Notes: generated by a model from the sequence alone, not told the origin. Shown: positions 8,549 through 17,884, counted from the stretch's first letter. The stretch: 64,000 nucleotides of DNA from UBA981 sp942490995 (GCA_942490995.1 CALOBG010000028.1:46368-110367), one strand, 5' to 3'. A program made the numbers and translations.

Positions 8549-10483
8549 ATGTCTCACCAATCCGAACTCATCGGCACCGATATCGATGCCTATCTTGAGC
8601 AGCATGAACACAAGGAACTGCTGCGTTTCATTACCTGCGGCAGTGTCGATGACGGTAAGAGCACACTGATCGGCCGGCTGCTCTACGATTCGAAAATGAT
8701 CTACGAGGATCAGCTCGCCTCGCTGCAGCAGGACTCGAAAGTGCACGGTACCACCGGCGGCGGTTTCGACCCGGCGCTGCTGACCGACGGTTTGAAAGCC
8801 GAACGCGAGCAGGGCATCACCATCGACGTCGCCTATCGTTATTTTTCCACCGCCAAACGCAAGTTCATCATCGCCGACACTCCCGGCCACGAGCAGTACA
8901 CCCGCAATATGGCGACCGGCGCGTCGACCGCGGACCTCGCCATCATCCTGGTCGATGCGCGTCACGGCGTCATGACCCAGACCCGGCGGCACTCCTTTAT
9001 TGCATCATTGCTTGGCATCAAACACGTGCTGGTTGCGATCAACAAGATGGACCTGGTCGATTACAGTGAAGACGTGTTCGAAACCATCCGCGGCGACTAC
9101 CAGGATTTTGCCGCGCGCCTCGATATCCCCGACCTGCAGTTCATCCCGCTGTCGGCGCTGCTCGGCGACAACGTCGTCGACGTCAGCGAGCGCATGCCCT
9201 GGTACCAGGGCCAGACCCTGATGAAGTTCCTCGAGACGGTGTATATCGGCTCGGACCGCAACCTCGAAGATTTTCGTCTGCCGGTGCAGTACGTCAATCG
9301 CCCGCATCTCGATTTTCGTGGCTACTGCGGCACCATTGGTTCCGGCATCATCCGCGTCGGCGAAGAAGTCCTGGCCCTGCCGTCGCGCAAGGGCAGTCGG
9401 GTCAAGGCTATCGTCACCCAGGACGCTGAACTCGACGAAGCATTTGCGCCGCAGGCGGTGACCCTGACGCTCGAGGACGACATCGACATCAGCCGGGGTG
9501 ATGTCATCGTGCGACCGGGTAATCTGCCGCGCGTCCACGACCGGTTCGACGCCATGGTGGTGTGGATGGCGGAAGCGCCGATGGTTCCCGGCCACAGCTA
9601 CTGGTTCAAGCACGCCAGTAAAACGGTGGTCGGCAACTTCAGCACGCTGCGCTATCTGATCAACGTCAATACCCTGCACCGCGAAAACGCACCGGTGCTG
9701 AAGCTGAACGAAATCGGGCGCTGTGCGGTGACCCTCAACGAACCGATCCCGTATGACGGTTACCGACGCAATCCCACCACCGGCGCTTTTATCGTCATCG
9801 ATCGGATCACCAACGTGACCGTCGCGGCCGGCATGATCCAGGACCGCGCCAGCGCCGACGAGGGTCACGACCATTGGGATGACGAGCCGCGCGCGGACCT
9901 GCGCGAGCGCCGCGCGAGTAACGTCAGCGAAGCCGAACGCAGCGCACGTTTCGGTCAGCAGCCGGCAACACTGCTGTTGACCGGTCTCACCGGCGCCGGC
10001 AAAACCACGCTGGCCTATGCGCTGGAGCGTCGCTTGTTTGACCAGGGTCGCGTCTGCGGCGTGCTGGACAGCCACAACCTGCGTCTCGGGATCAGTCGCG
10101 ATCTCGGCTTTACCTCGCAGGACCGCTCGGAGAACCTGCGTCGTTCCGTCGAACTGGCCAGGGTCATGAATCATGCCGGACAGATCAGCATTATTGCGCT
10201 GGTCGCACCCGACGCCACCGTGCGGCAGCGCGCGGTGGAGTTGATCGGGGCCGAGCGCTGCCTGGTTGTCCATGTCAGCGCGCCGCTGGCGGTATGTCGC
10301 GAACGCGACGCCAACGGCCAGTACGCGCGCGCCGACAGCGGCGAGATCAGCCACTTCCCCGGCATTTCGGCGCCCTACGACGAACCCGAGGCGCCCGACC
10401 TGGTGCTGGCCACCGACCGGCTGTCAGTGGACGAATGCGTCGACCAGTTGATCGCCCTGCTCGAACAGCGCGGGATCATCTAG
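8549..10483 (+). CDS. cysNC: Bifunctional sulfate adenylyltransferase GTPase subunit / APS kinase (CysNC)
   Basis: This 644-residue fusion activates sulfate: the N-terminal GTPase (CysN) drives APS formation by CysD and the C-terminal APS kinase (CysC) phosphorylates APS to PAPS. GTPase motifs are GSVDDGKST, DTPGHEQYT and NKMDLVD. EF-Tu-like beta-barrels follow to about residue 430. The kinase P-loop is GLTGAGKTT near residue 485. The kinase domain is divergent: the usual DGDN block reads DSHN, and the usual SPxRxxR loop reads APDATVR. It may be weakened, or belong to a distinct CysNC branch. No stand-alone cysC, cysH or cysJI is in the window. Confidence 0.95.
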   Translation: MSHQSELIGTDIDAYLEQHEHKELLRFITCGSVDDGKSTLIGRLLYDSKMIYEDQLASLQQDSKVHGTTGGGFDPALLTDGLKAEREQGITIDVAYRYFSTAKRKFIIADTPGHEQYTRNMATGASTADLAIILVDARHGVMTQTRRHSFIASLLGIKHVLVAINKMDLVDYSEDVFETIRGDYQDFAARLDIPDLQFIPLSALLGDNVVDVSERMPWYQGQTLMKFLETVYIGSDRNLEDFRLPVQYVNRPHLDFRGYCGTIGSGIIRVGEEVLALPSRKGSRVKAIVTQDAELDEAFAPQAVTLTLEDDIDISRGDVIVRPGNLPRVHDRFDAMVVWMAEAPMVPGHSYWFKHASKTVVGNFSTLRYLINVNTLHRENAPVLKLNEIGRCAVTLNEPIPYDGYRRNPTTGAFIVIDRITNVTVAAGMIQDRASADEGHDHWDDEPRADLRERRASNVSEAERSARFGQQPATLLLTGLTGAGKTTLAYALERRLFDQGRVCGVLDSHNLRLGISRDLGFTSQDRSENLRRSVELARVMNHAGQISIIALVAPDATVRQRAVELIGAERCLVVHVSAPLAVCRERDANGQYARADSGEISHFPGISAPYDEPEAPDLVLATDRLSVDECVDQLIALLEQRGII

Positions 10484-10543
10484 CCGGGTAAATCGCAGAC
10501 ATTCCCCGTTTCTCATCGACAAGCTGAAAGCGAGAGATTGATC

Positions 10544-10990
10544 ATGATTAGCGGATCGTGCTTGTGCGGGAAAATCACCTACGAAGTAACGGGTTCCGAG
10601 AGCTCGATGTACTACTGTCACTGTCGTATGTGCCGGAAAGCCAGCGGCTCGTCGTTTGCGACGAACATGATCATGAAAGAATCCGATCTCGTGATTAAGT
10701 CTGGCCAGGCTCACATAAAGGGCTTCGATTCCAGCCCGGGTGAAACACGATATTTCTGCTCGGAATGCGGTTCCCCGCTATTCGGAAAAGCGGAAGCCCG
10801 GAAAGGTCTGGTTTCCTTGCGATGCGGCGGTCTGGATGAGGCTCCGGATCTCGAACCGCAAATACATATATTCACCGATTGGAAAGCACCGTGGTATCGG
10901 ATCGCCGACTCACTCAGACAGGTAGGCGATCTGAAACTCCCTATCAAATCACCTTCGGACCCTGACTCAATCCAGGCCGCGCCATTCTAG
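10544..10990 (+). CDS. GFA family (glutathione-dependent formaldehyde-activating-like) zinc protein
   Basis: This 148-residue protein has the Cys pattern of the GFA/Mss4-like fold: GSCLCGK near the N-terminus (Cys6, Cys8), YYCHCRMCRKASG (Cys25, Cys27, Cys30) and RYFCSECGSPLF. Characterised relatives bind zinc, and one was proposed to add glutathione to formaldehyde; most are uncharacterised. ATG 10544 is preferred over a TTG six bases upstream. Its lower GC content and AT-ending codons differ from cysNC, which hints at separate acquisition. Confidence 0.85.
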   Translation: MISGSCLCGKITYEVTGSESSMYYCHCRMCRKASGSSFATNMIMKESDLVIKSGQAHIKGFDSSPGETRYFCSECGSPLFGKAEARKGLVSLRCGGLDEAPDLEPQIHIFTDWKAPWYRIADSLRQVGDLKLPIKSPSDPDSIQAAPF

Positions 10991-11219
10991 CGACGATCGC
11001 TCAGTCCGAAGACCTGAACCACCGCCTCTCATCTCACGAGTCAGGTACCTCAGCATTCGTCACTTCATGCCCGGCCCGAGACGACCCTCAGGTCCTCGCC
11101 CGTACCGTATCCGTCGCCGCCGACCAAGCTGCTCGATGCCATCAGCGATGGTTTCTGGTGAGCGCAGCAAACCTGTGGCAACCTCCGGGGCCAATACCAG
11201 CAAATACCATGAGGAAGTG

Positions 11220-12374
11220 ATGAGCACGGACATCAGCGGAGTTTGCGCCGCCAGACTCGCGGCCGTGAAAGACGCTTTCGCCGCCAATTTTGCCGACAAC
11301 GGCGATGTCGGCGCGTCGGTCGCGGTCGTCATGGATGGCGAACTGGCGGTCGATCTCTGGGGCGGGTTCCAGGACGCCGAGCGCACCACCCCGTGGCAGC
11401 GCGACACCATCATCACCGTGTTCTCGACCACCAAAACGATGAGCTGCCTTGCGCTGCTCGTATTGGCCAGCCGGGGCCTGGTGGATGTCGATGCGCCGGT
11501 CGAAAAATACTGGCCGGAGTTTGCTCAGAACGGCAAAAGCAACGTACTTGTCCGCCATGTTCTGGCCCACACCGCGGGTTTGCCGTCCTGGAACCAGCGC
11601 ATCGAAGGCGCGGATCTCTACGACTGGGACAAGGTCACGGATCTGCTTGCCAAACAAGCGACGTGGTGGGAACCGGGCTGGAAATCCGGCTACCACGGGC
11701 TCACGCAGGGCTATCTGATTGGCGAGGTCGTGCGTCGCGTCGATGGACGTACGGTCGGGCAGTTCTTCGCCGATGAAATCGCCGCGCCAATCGGCGCCGA
11801 CTTCCATATCGGGCTCGGCGCAGAGCACGACGCGCGCGTTGCGCGGGTCATTCCAGCTCCGCCGCTGCAGTTTGGCAGCGCCGACGGCTCGGTGACACCC
11901 GATCCCGGTTCCATCCCCTACCGCGCGGCGAACCCGAGGCTCAGGGCCGAGCAGTCGTGGGAAATACCCTGGCGCCGGGCCGAGATCCCCGCCGGGGGCG
12001 GACACGGCAATGCACGCAGCGTGGCCCTGGCCCAGGCCGCGGTGTCGCACGGCGGCGCGTTTCGCGGCGTCGAGCTGCTGTCGCCGCAAACGCTCGAGCG
12101 GATATTTGACGTACAAGCCGCCGGCCGCGACCTCGTGCTCGGCATCGGCGTCACATTCGGCGTCGGCTACGGCCTCAATTCACCGCGCAACCCCATCAGT
12201 CCGAATGCCAGGGTCTGCTACTGGGGCGGTTGGGGCGGTTCGCTGGTGGTCAATGACGTCGACGCCGGATTCACGATGGCCTACGTCATGAACCGTATGG
12301 ACGAAGGTACTGTTGGCGATGATCGAGCGCACACCCTGCTTCGAGCGATTTACGCCTCGCTCGACGACACTTGA
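11220..12374 (+). CDS. Serine hydrolase of the beta-lactamase (class C-like esterase) family
   Basis: This is a 384-residue penicillin-binding-fold hydrolase, probably an esterase such as the EstB or LovD-like group. The nucleophile motif SxxK is Ser69-Thr-Thr-Lys72 (FSTTKTM), and the catalytic Tyr is Tyr158 (SGYHGLTQGY). ATG 11220 is supported by GAGGAAG immediately upstream. I see no signal peptide, so a cytoplasmic role is likelier than beta-lactam resistance. The gene is monocistronic and convergent with the GNAT-nitrilase gene. The 229 bases before it contain nothing recognisable. Confidence 0.87.
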   Translation: MSTDISGVCAARLAAVKDAFAANFADNGDVGASVAVVMDGELAVDLWGGFQDAERTTPWQRDTIITVFSTTKTMSCLALLVLASRGLVDVDAPVEKYWPEFAQNGKSNVLVRHVLAHTAGLPSWNQRIEGADLYDWDKVTDLLAKQATWWEPGWKSGYHGLTQGYLIGEVVRRVDGRTVGQFFADEIAAPIGADFHIGLGAEHDARVARVIPAPPLQFGSADGSVTPDPGSIPYRAANPRLRAEQSWEIPWRRAEIPAGGGHGNARSVALAQAAVSHGGAFRGVELLSPQTLERIFDVQAAGRDLVLGIGVTFGVGYGLNSPRNPISPNARVCYWGGWGGSLVVNDVDAGFTMAYVMNRMDEGTVGDDRAHTLLRAIYASLDDT

Positions 12375-12393
12375 ATCCGAACAGGGTGAAACG

Positions 12394-12439
12394 AAACGGG
12401 GACATTCCGGGTTATCAGTAACCAGGAATGTCCCCGTTT
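12394..12439. terminator. Long perfect stem-loop between convergent genes (terminator or REP-like element)
   Basis: A 15-bp perfect stem (12394-12408 with 12425-12439) is followed, after one mismatch, by a further 5-bp stem (12410-12414 with 12419-12423) around the loop TCAG. The arms read AAACGGGGACATTCC and its complement. It could end transcription from both sides. The sequence also resembles REP-type elements mobilised by RAYT transposases, though no RAYT gene is in the window. Confidence 0.65.
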
Positions 12440-12449
12440 TGGGTTTCGT

Positions 12450-14000
12450 TCAGGGTTTGTGGCCGCGCCAGTCCAGACCGAACAGGTCGACGCGGCGGTC
12501 GGCGAGGTTCGTTACCGAGCCTTCCTTGCGTAGTTCCTGCAGCTTTTCCAGATCGAGGTCGACGACCAGCAGCTGTTCGGTGTTGGGGGTTGTTTCGGCG
12601 ATGATGGCGTCGTGCGGGAATGCAAAATCGGACGGTGAATAGACCGCCGACTGCGCGTACTGGAGGTCGAGATGAACGACCTGCGGCAGGTGGCCGACGC
12701 TGCCGGCGACGACGACGTAGCATTCGTTTTCGATCGCGCGCGCCTGGGCGCAGCGCTGCACGCGCAGAAAAGCATTCTTGGTATCGGTCCAGATCGGCAC
12801 AAACAATATATCCATTCCTTCGAGAGCCTGCAGCCGGGCCAGTTCCGGAAACTCGACGTCGTAGCAGACCAGGATCCCGACCCGTCCGGCGTCGGTATCG
12901 AACGTACGCAGACCATCGCCGCCGCGGATCATCCACAACCGCCGCTCATCGGGCGTGATATGCAGTTTGTATTGCATGTCGACCGCGCCGTTGCGCTGGC
13001 ACAGGTAGGCGACGTTGTAGACGTCATCGCCTTCGCGCAGCGGCATCGAGCCGCCGACGATATTGACGTTGTAGCTCAATGCCAGTTCGCGCATGGCGTC
13101 GACGATGCGCGGAGTGTATTCGGCCAGCTTGCGCATCGCTTCACCGGCCTTGTCGCCGTCTTCGTCGAGACCCATCAGCGGCATCGAAAAAAACTCCGGC
13201 AACACGACGAAATCCGCGCGGTATTCCGACAGCGAGTCGACGAAGGCTTCGACCTGGTGGAGCATGTCGTCGAGCGATTGGGTGGTGCGCATCAGCCATT
13301 GCACGACGCCCACGCGCACAACCGCCTTGGGTGCTTCAACGAGTGATCTTTCTTCCGCTTCGTAGTAAACGTTGTTCCATTCGAGCAGGGTCGCGTAGCC
13401 GCGCGAGGCGCCGTCTTCCGGCAGGTAACCGCGCATGATGCGTTTGACCTGAAAATCGTTGGAGAGCTGGAAATTGAGGACCGGGTCGTCGAGTTCCTGG
13501 CGCCGCACCCGCTCGATGTACTCGGCCGGGGTCATGGTGTCGGCGTAGGCAGCGTAGCCGGTGATGCGACCGCCGGCCAGAATGCCGCGCAGGTTGAGCT
13601 CCATGCACAGTTCCTTGCGTGCGTCGTACAGACGCCGGCCGAAGCGGTAGCCGCGATAATCCGGCGAAACGATGACGTCAATGCCATACATGGCATCGCC
13701 GTTTTTATCGTGATGGATCTGCATGTCGGCGCCGACCAGATCTTCGTAGCGGTGCGGTGCGGAAAAGCGGTTGTAATCGACGCGTACGGTCAGCGCCGCG
13801 GCGACGATGCGACCGTTGTCCTCGATGCACAGCTGGCCTTCCGGAAATGCCTCGAGCAGGCTGTCGACGGTGCTCCGCGGCCACGCGCCGCCGAGATCGT
13901 GGTAGACGACATCCTCGAGGCGCGCGAGGCTGTCGTGATCAGCAGCGGTGAGGTTGCGTAACCGGATCAGGGCGTCGGCTCCGGTTTCGGTGGGTTGCAT
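12450..14000 (-). CDS. GNAT acetyltransferase-nitrilase superfamily fusion protein
   Basis: This is a 516-residue two-domain protein. Residues about 10-215 form a GNAT-type acyltransferase domain (DVIVSPDYRGYRFGRRLYDA contains the acetyl-CoA loop). Residues about 225-515 form a carbon-nitrogen hydrolase. The hydrolase triad is visible as Glu269 (VLPEFF), Lys345 (QYKLHITP) and Cys379 (ILVCYDVEFPE). Fusions of this type occur across bacteria and are annotated as bifunctional GNAT/carbon-nitrogen hydrolases. The substrate is unknown, most likely a small amide or amine. It is convergent with the esterase gene and shares the stem-loop region with it. Confidence 0.9.
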   Translation of the reverse strand: MQPTETGADALIRLRNLTAADHDSLARLEDVVYHDLGGAWPRSTVDSLLEAFPEGQLCIEDNGRIVAAALTVRVDYNRFSAPHRYEDLVGADMQIHHDKNGDAMYGIDVIVSPDYRGYRFGRRLYDARKELCMELNLRGILAGGRITGYAAYADTMTPAEYIERVRRQELDDPVLNFQLSNDFQVKRIMRGYLPEDGASRGYATLLEWNNVYYEAEERSLVEAPKAVVRVGVVQWLMRTTQSLDDMLHQVEAFVDSLSEYRADFVVLPEFFSMPLMGLDEDGDKAGEAMRKLAEYTPRIVDAMRELALSYNVNIVGGSMPLREGDDVYNVAYLCQRNGAVDMQYKLHITPDERRLWMIRGGDGLRTFDTDAGRVGILVCYDVEFPELARLQALEGMDILFVPIWTDTKNAFLRVQRCAQARAIENECYVVVAGSVGHLPQVVHLDLQYAQSAVYSPSDFAFPHDAIIAETTPNTEQLLVVDLDLEKLQELRKEGSVTNLADRRVDLFGLDWRGHKP

Positions 14001-14271
14001 GTCGATGGCGGGCTGCTACCTGTGTCGAGGAAGGGTCGGCTATGGTGCAGGTCGCATCGTGCCGGGTCAATATAATGGCCATCCAGCCAGCGGCGTGGAC
14101 AGCGGCTATCAAGGCCGCGAAGAATCTCAATCGACCAGGCGCCAGGTCCTGGAGAAATTGCCCGTCGGCCGCAGTCCGCGCGGTTCAGCGGCCCTCGAAT
14201 TGCCGCTGCGGAGCCGTTACTCTTGGTGCCGGCTAACCCGCCATTCAAGCGCACCGGCAGAGGACCAGGCA

Positions 14272-15102
14272 ATGGACTATTGGGATATCGAAACCCGTAA
14301 CGGGATCGCCATCGTCGGCTACCGCAATCCGCCGACGAACTACATGATTGCGCCGGCCACGGTCGAGCTCAACGCGCTCATCACCGCGTGGCGCGACCCA
14401 TCAATCAGGGTGGTGGTGCTGACCGGCGCGGTCCCGGAACGCTTCATCACCCATTACAGCGTCGAGGAACTGGTCGAACTCGGCGCCGATCGCGAGCAGC
14501 TCGCGGCGGCTGCGCACAGTCTGATCTACGGCTACCACACCCTGCTGCGTTCGCTGGCCTACCTGGATAAACCGATCGTGGTCGGCATGACCGGCGACAC
14601 CATGGGCTGCGGGCTCGAACTGTCGTTGAACTGCGATATACGGGTCGCCCAGCGCGGCGACTATAGCATCGGCTTCCCCGAGGTCGCGCTCGGGATCATG
14701 ACCGGTACCGGCTCGCAACTGCTGGCCCGGATCATCGGCCACGGCCGGGCCCTGGATTTCATGCTGCGCAGCCGCACGGTGACGCCGGAAGGTGCCCTTG
14801 AGCTTGGTATCGTGACCGAGCTGGCCGGCGACGCGCGTGCGCGCGCCATCGAGATCGCCGAAGGGCTGAGCCGTCAGTCGCTGGTCTCGCTGGTGGCGGC
14901 CAAGCGTTCGATCGTACGTGGTGCCAACCTGCCGATCGAAGAAGGCCTGCGCGTCGAGGCCGAGCAATGGCTGAACACCATCGTCACCGACGAAGCCATG
15001 GCGCTGATGCGGGATTACGTCGCCCAGCCGTTCGAAAAACGCCGCGAATGGGTGCGTACCCACGGCGTACCGCCGATCGCGGGTAACGCGACCGGCGCCT
15101 GA
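14272..15102 (+). CDS. Enoyl-CoA hydratase/isomerase family protein
   Basis: This is a 276-residue crotonase-fold protein. ATG 14272 follows AGAGGACC and fits the family start (MDYWDIETRNGIAIV). The oxyanion-hole segments are FITHYSVEELVELG and GDTMGCGLELSLNCDIRVA. The PEVALGIMTGTGS region replaces the usual PGxGGT, so it may be an isomerase, decarboxylase or atypical hydratase rather than a classical FadB-type enzyme. It is followed closely by rmuC on the same strand. The 271 bases upstream hold nothing recognisable. Confidence 0.85.
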   Translation: MDYWDIETRNGIAIVGYRNPPTNYMIAPATVELNALITAWRDPSIRVVVLTGAVPERFITHYSVEELVELGADREQLAAAAHSLIYGYHTLLRSLAYLDKPIVVGMTGDTMGCGLELSLNCDIRVAQRGDYSIGFPEVALGIMTGTGSQLLARIIGHGRALDFMLRSRTVTPEGALELGIVTELAGDARARAIEIAEGLSRQSLVSLVAAKRSIVRGANLPIEEGLRVEAEQWLNTIVTDEAMALMRDYVAQPFEKRREWVRTHGVPPIAGNATGA

Positions 15103-15115
15103 ACAGGTTCTGGCT

Positions 15116-16699
15116 ATGACCGTTGACCCGCAAACCCTGATCATGCACCTGCCATTGCTGTTGAGCGTGGTGCTCGCAGTGGTGGTGGCGCTGGTGTTAT
15201 TGCGCCATGGCGCACGCCTGCGCACAGCGCTGGAACAAGAGCAGCGCGAACACAACGCTGCGCGCAGCGAGCTGCTCAGTGCGCAGGAGCGCCTGAGCGC
15301 GGCGAACGCGGCCGCCGAGCGCCAGCGCAGCGAATCGGCCGAGCGCATTACGGAACTTGGTCGGCGCGTGGAAACGCTGCTTGCCGGTGCCGAAACCGCC
15401 AACCAGAAAATCATTGCGCTGGAATCCGGCAAGGCGGCGCAGGCCGCACAGTTGGCGCGGGTGCCCGAACTCGCCGGCGAACTTGAGCTGGCGCGCAAGC
15501 GCCACGAGGAAACCGCCGCCGCCCTGTCACGCCTGGAATCCGAATACGCCGCGCTGACCACCCAGGCGCGCGAACAGCAGCAGGCGGCGGCAGAAAAAAT
15601 CCGTCTACTGGAACAGGCCGAAACGCGCCTGACCAAAGAATTCGAAAACCTCGCCAACCGCATCTTCGAGGAAAAACAGAAAACCTTCAGCGAATCGAGC
15701 CGCACCAGCGTCGAGGCGTTGCTCAACCCGGTGCGCCAGCAACTGGTCGATTTTCGCAAGAAGGTCGAGGATATTTATGACAACGAAAACAAGGACCGCG
15801 CTTCCTTGCGCGCCGAGATCACCCACCTCAAAACCCTCAACGAACGTATCAGCACGGACGCCCTGAACCTGACCAATGCACTGAAAGGCGACAGCAAGTT
15901 ACGCGGCAGCTGGGGTGAGATCCAGCTCGAGCGCCTGCTCGAGCAATCCGGCCTGGTCAAGGGGCGCGAATACGAAGTTCAGGGCAGCTTCCGCAGCGAA
16001 GAAGGTCAGCGTTACCAGCCCGACGTGATCATCCACCTGCCGGACAGCAAAGACGTGATTGTCGATTCCAAGGTTTCCCTGGTTGCCTACGAGCAGTATC
16101 ACGCCGCCAGCGACGACGGCGAACGCGCCCGTCTCGCTGCGCGCCACGTCGATTCGGTACGCAGCCACGTCAACGACCTGGCTGGCAAAAGCTACGATGA
16201 ACTGATTGGTCTGAATTCGCTCGACCTCGTGATCATGTTCGTACCTATCGAACCGGCCCTGTTACTTGCCTACGAACACCAGCTCGATCTGCACGAGCAG
16301 GCGTTCAAAAAAAATATCATGCTGGTCAGCCCGTCGACATTGATGCTTGCGCTGCAGGTTATCCATAACATCTGGCGTTACGAGTACCAGAAAAAGAATA
16401 CCCAGGAGATCGCCCGGCAGGGTGGCGATCTGTACGACCGGTTCGTCAACTTCGTGACCTCGCTGGACAAGGTCGGTGACGCACTGACACGTGCGCGCAG
16501 TGAATTCGACACCGCGCACAAACGCCTCGCGACCGGCAAAGGCAACCTTATCGGGCGCGCCGAAAAGCTGCGCGAACTCGGCATCAAAACCAAAAAAGCT
16601 TTACCCGAGCAGCACCTGCACGAAGCCGGGCTCGATGACAATGACGACGACGAAGTCGCCGCGCTGCCGTCGCTGTCCGCAGCCGATACCGAGCGGTAA
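15116..16699 (+). CDS. rmuC: DNA recombination protein RmuC
   Basis: RmuC limits inversion at short inverted repeats and is thought to act as a nuclease-like factor near the membrane. The protein has 527 residues. An N-terminal membrane anchor (LLLSVVLAVVVALVLLR) is followed by a long coiled coil rich in Ala, Glu, Gln and Arg (about residues 35-180), then the RmuC domain with RGSWGEIQLERLLEQSGL and YQPDVIIHLPDSKDVIVDSK. The latter contains a PD-(D/E)XK-like core (PDV..DSK). It starts 14 bases after the enoyl-CoA hydratase gene. Confidence 0.95.
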   Translation: MTVDPQTLIMHLPLLLSVVLAVVVALVLLRHGARLRTALEQEQREHNAARSELLSAQERLSAANAAAERQRSESAERITELGRRVETLLAGAETANQKIIALESGKAAQAAQLARVPELAGELELARKRHEETAAALSRLESEYAALTTQAREQQQAAAEKIRLLEQAETRLTKEFENLANRIFEEKQKTFSESSRTSVEALLNPVRQQLVDFRKKVEDIYDNENKDRASLRAEITHLKTLNERISTDALNLTNALKGDSKLRGSWGEIQLERLLEQSGLVKGREYEVQGSFRSEEGQRYQPDVIIHLPDSKDVIVDSKVSLVAYEQYHAASDDGERARLAARHVDSVRSHVNDLAGKSYDELIGLNSLDLVIMFVPIEPALLLAYEHQLDLHEQAFKKNIMLVSPSTLMLALQVIHNIWRYEYQKKNTQEIARQGGDLYDRFVNFVTSLDKVGDALTRARSEFDTAHKRLATGKGNLIGRAEKLRELGIKTKKALPEQHLHEAGLDDNDDDEVAALPSLSAADTER

Positions 16700-16720
16700 A
16701 AAAGCGCCGGTGGCGGCGCT
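16698..16720 (-). terminator. Rho-independent terminator after the CoA-transferase gene
   Basis: On the minus strand a hairpin with six-base arms (AGCGCC and GGCGCT, 16720-16703) overlaps the CoA-transferase stop and runs directly into six T residues. On the plus strand there is no T tract, so it serves only the minus-strand gene. Confidence 0.6.
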
Positions 16721-17853
16721 CAGCGTTGCAACAGTTCGGCCAGCACTTCGGCGGTGTGTTCGCCGAGCGCCGGCGCGGGTCGCCTGCCGGTGAGCGGGGT
16801 CGACTCGAAACGGGCCGCGGCGCGGGGCGCGCGCATGGCGCCGGCGACCGGATGCTCACTCAGTTCGATCACTTCATTGGCCACCACCTGCGGCTCTTCG
16901 ATAACCTCGTCGAGACTCAGGATCGGCGCGCACGGCACCTGTTCGCCGCGCAGGCGCTCGATCCACGCCGCCGAGCTGCGTGTCCTGATCGCGCTCGCGA
17001 TCAATTCGAGCATCGCGCCGATGTGTTCGACGCGATCAGGGATAGTCTTGAAGCGCGCGTCTTCGAGCCATTCGGGGTGCTCGGCGGCGCGCGCCAGCCC
17101 GGCCCATTCCTTGTCGGTCAGGGCGCCGGTGGTGATATGACCGTCGCTGGTTGCGAATACCAGGTTCAGCCCGCCCGGCAGTTTGTTGCTGACGCCGTCG
17201 CCGAGCAGGGTGTGGTTCCACATACCGTCCGGCCACAGCCACGCCAGCATGGTGTCGAGCATGGCCAGGCGCACATGATCGCCGCGGCCGCTGCGCTCGC
17301 GCGCGAACAGCGCTGCACAGATCGCCTGCGCGGCGGTCACCGCGGTTAACTTGTCGGGCAGGATGGTGCGCACCATGTGTGGCTCGTTTCCGCCGCCCTG
17401 GATCGCGGCCATCCCCGACAAGGCCTGGATGACCGGATCGTAAACCCGCTGGTCGGCATACGGGCCGCGTTCACCGAAGCCGCTGATCGAAACATAAACC
17501 AGGTCCGGCCGCCGCGCCCGCAGCGCGGCCTCACCGAGGCCGATGCGCTCGGCTGCGCCGGTGCGAAAGTTCTGCATAAACACATCGGCGGTTTCGACCA
17601 GCTGGTAAATGCGCTCGAGATCAGCGGGGTCCTTGGCGTCCAGGACTACCGAGCGTTTGTTGCGATTGCTGGTCAGGAACAGCGCCGAGATGCCGCCGCG
17701 CATGGCGCCGAAATAGCGGATCGGATCGCCGATCCCGGGCGGTTCGATTTTGATCACATCGGCGCCCTGGTCGCCGAGCAGTCCGGCCGCGAACGGACCG
17801 CTGATCATCTGCGTGGCATCGATTACGCGTATTCCGGAAAGCGGACCCGACAT
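16720..17853 (-). CDS. Class III CoA-transferase (CaiB/BaiF family)
   Basis: This enzyme moves CoA between carboxylic acids. It has 377 residues, typical for the single-domain subfamily. The N-terminal block (GIRVIDATQMISGPFAAGLL, then GADVIKIEPP) is the CoA-binding Rossmann part. The catalytic Asp is probably Asp139 in VYDPVIQALSGMA. Substrates of the family include carnitine, formyl, bile acid and aromatic acids, and this one cannot be assigned. It lies downstream of the nonulosonate-like run but is separated from the MFS gene by about 30 bases, so co-transcription is possible. Confidence 0.9.
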   Translation of the reverse strand: MSGPLSGIRVIDATQMISGPFAAGLLGDQGADVIKIEPPGIGDPIRYFGAMRGGISALFLTSNRNKRSVVLDAKDPADLERIYQLVETADVFMQNFRTGAAERIGLGEAALRARRPDLVYVSISGFGERGPYADQRVYDPVIQALSGMAAIQGGGNEPHMVRTILPDKLTAVTAAQAICAALFARERSGRGDHVRLAMLDTMLAWLWPDGMWNHTLLGDGVSNKLPGGLNLVFATSDGHITTGALTDKEWAGLARAAEHPEWLEDARFKTIPDRVEHIGAMLELIASAIRTRSSAAWIERLRGEQVPCAPILSLDEVIEEPQVVANEVIELSEHPVAGAMRAPRAAARFESTPLTGRRPAPALGEHTAEVLAELLQR

Positions 17854-17884
17854 GGCGGTCTCCCGTTGACTTCAGAGTCCATTT

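Noticed and set aside
9005..10354. A 449-codon minus-strand frame opposite cysNC
   Set aside because: It is antisense to well-conserved GTPase and kinase motifs and has no family features; high GC content keeps such frames open.
10494..10514. A sequence resembling the 12394-12439 arm (ACATTCCCCGTTTC)
   Set aside because: Only the GGGGA/CCCC core agrees and there is no inverted partner, so it is probably chance.
11220..12374. Calling the serine hydrolase a beta-lactamase
   Set aside because: There is no signal peptide, and the sequence around Ser69 and Tyr158 fits cytoplasmic esterases at least as well.
14401..15759. A 452-codon minus-strand frame opposite the enoyl-CoA hydratase and rmuC genes
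   Set aside because: It is Ser/Arg-rich low-complexity translation of two convincing plus-strand genes.
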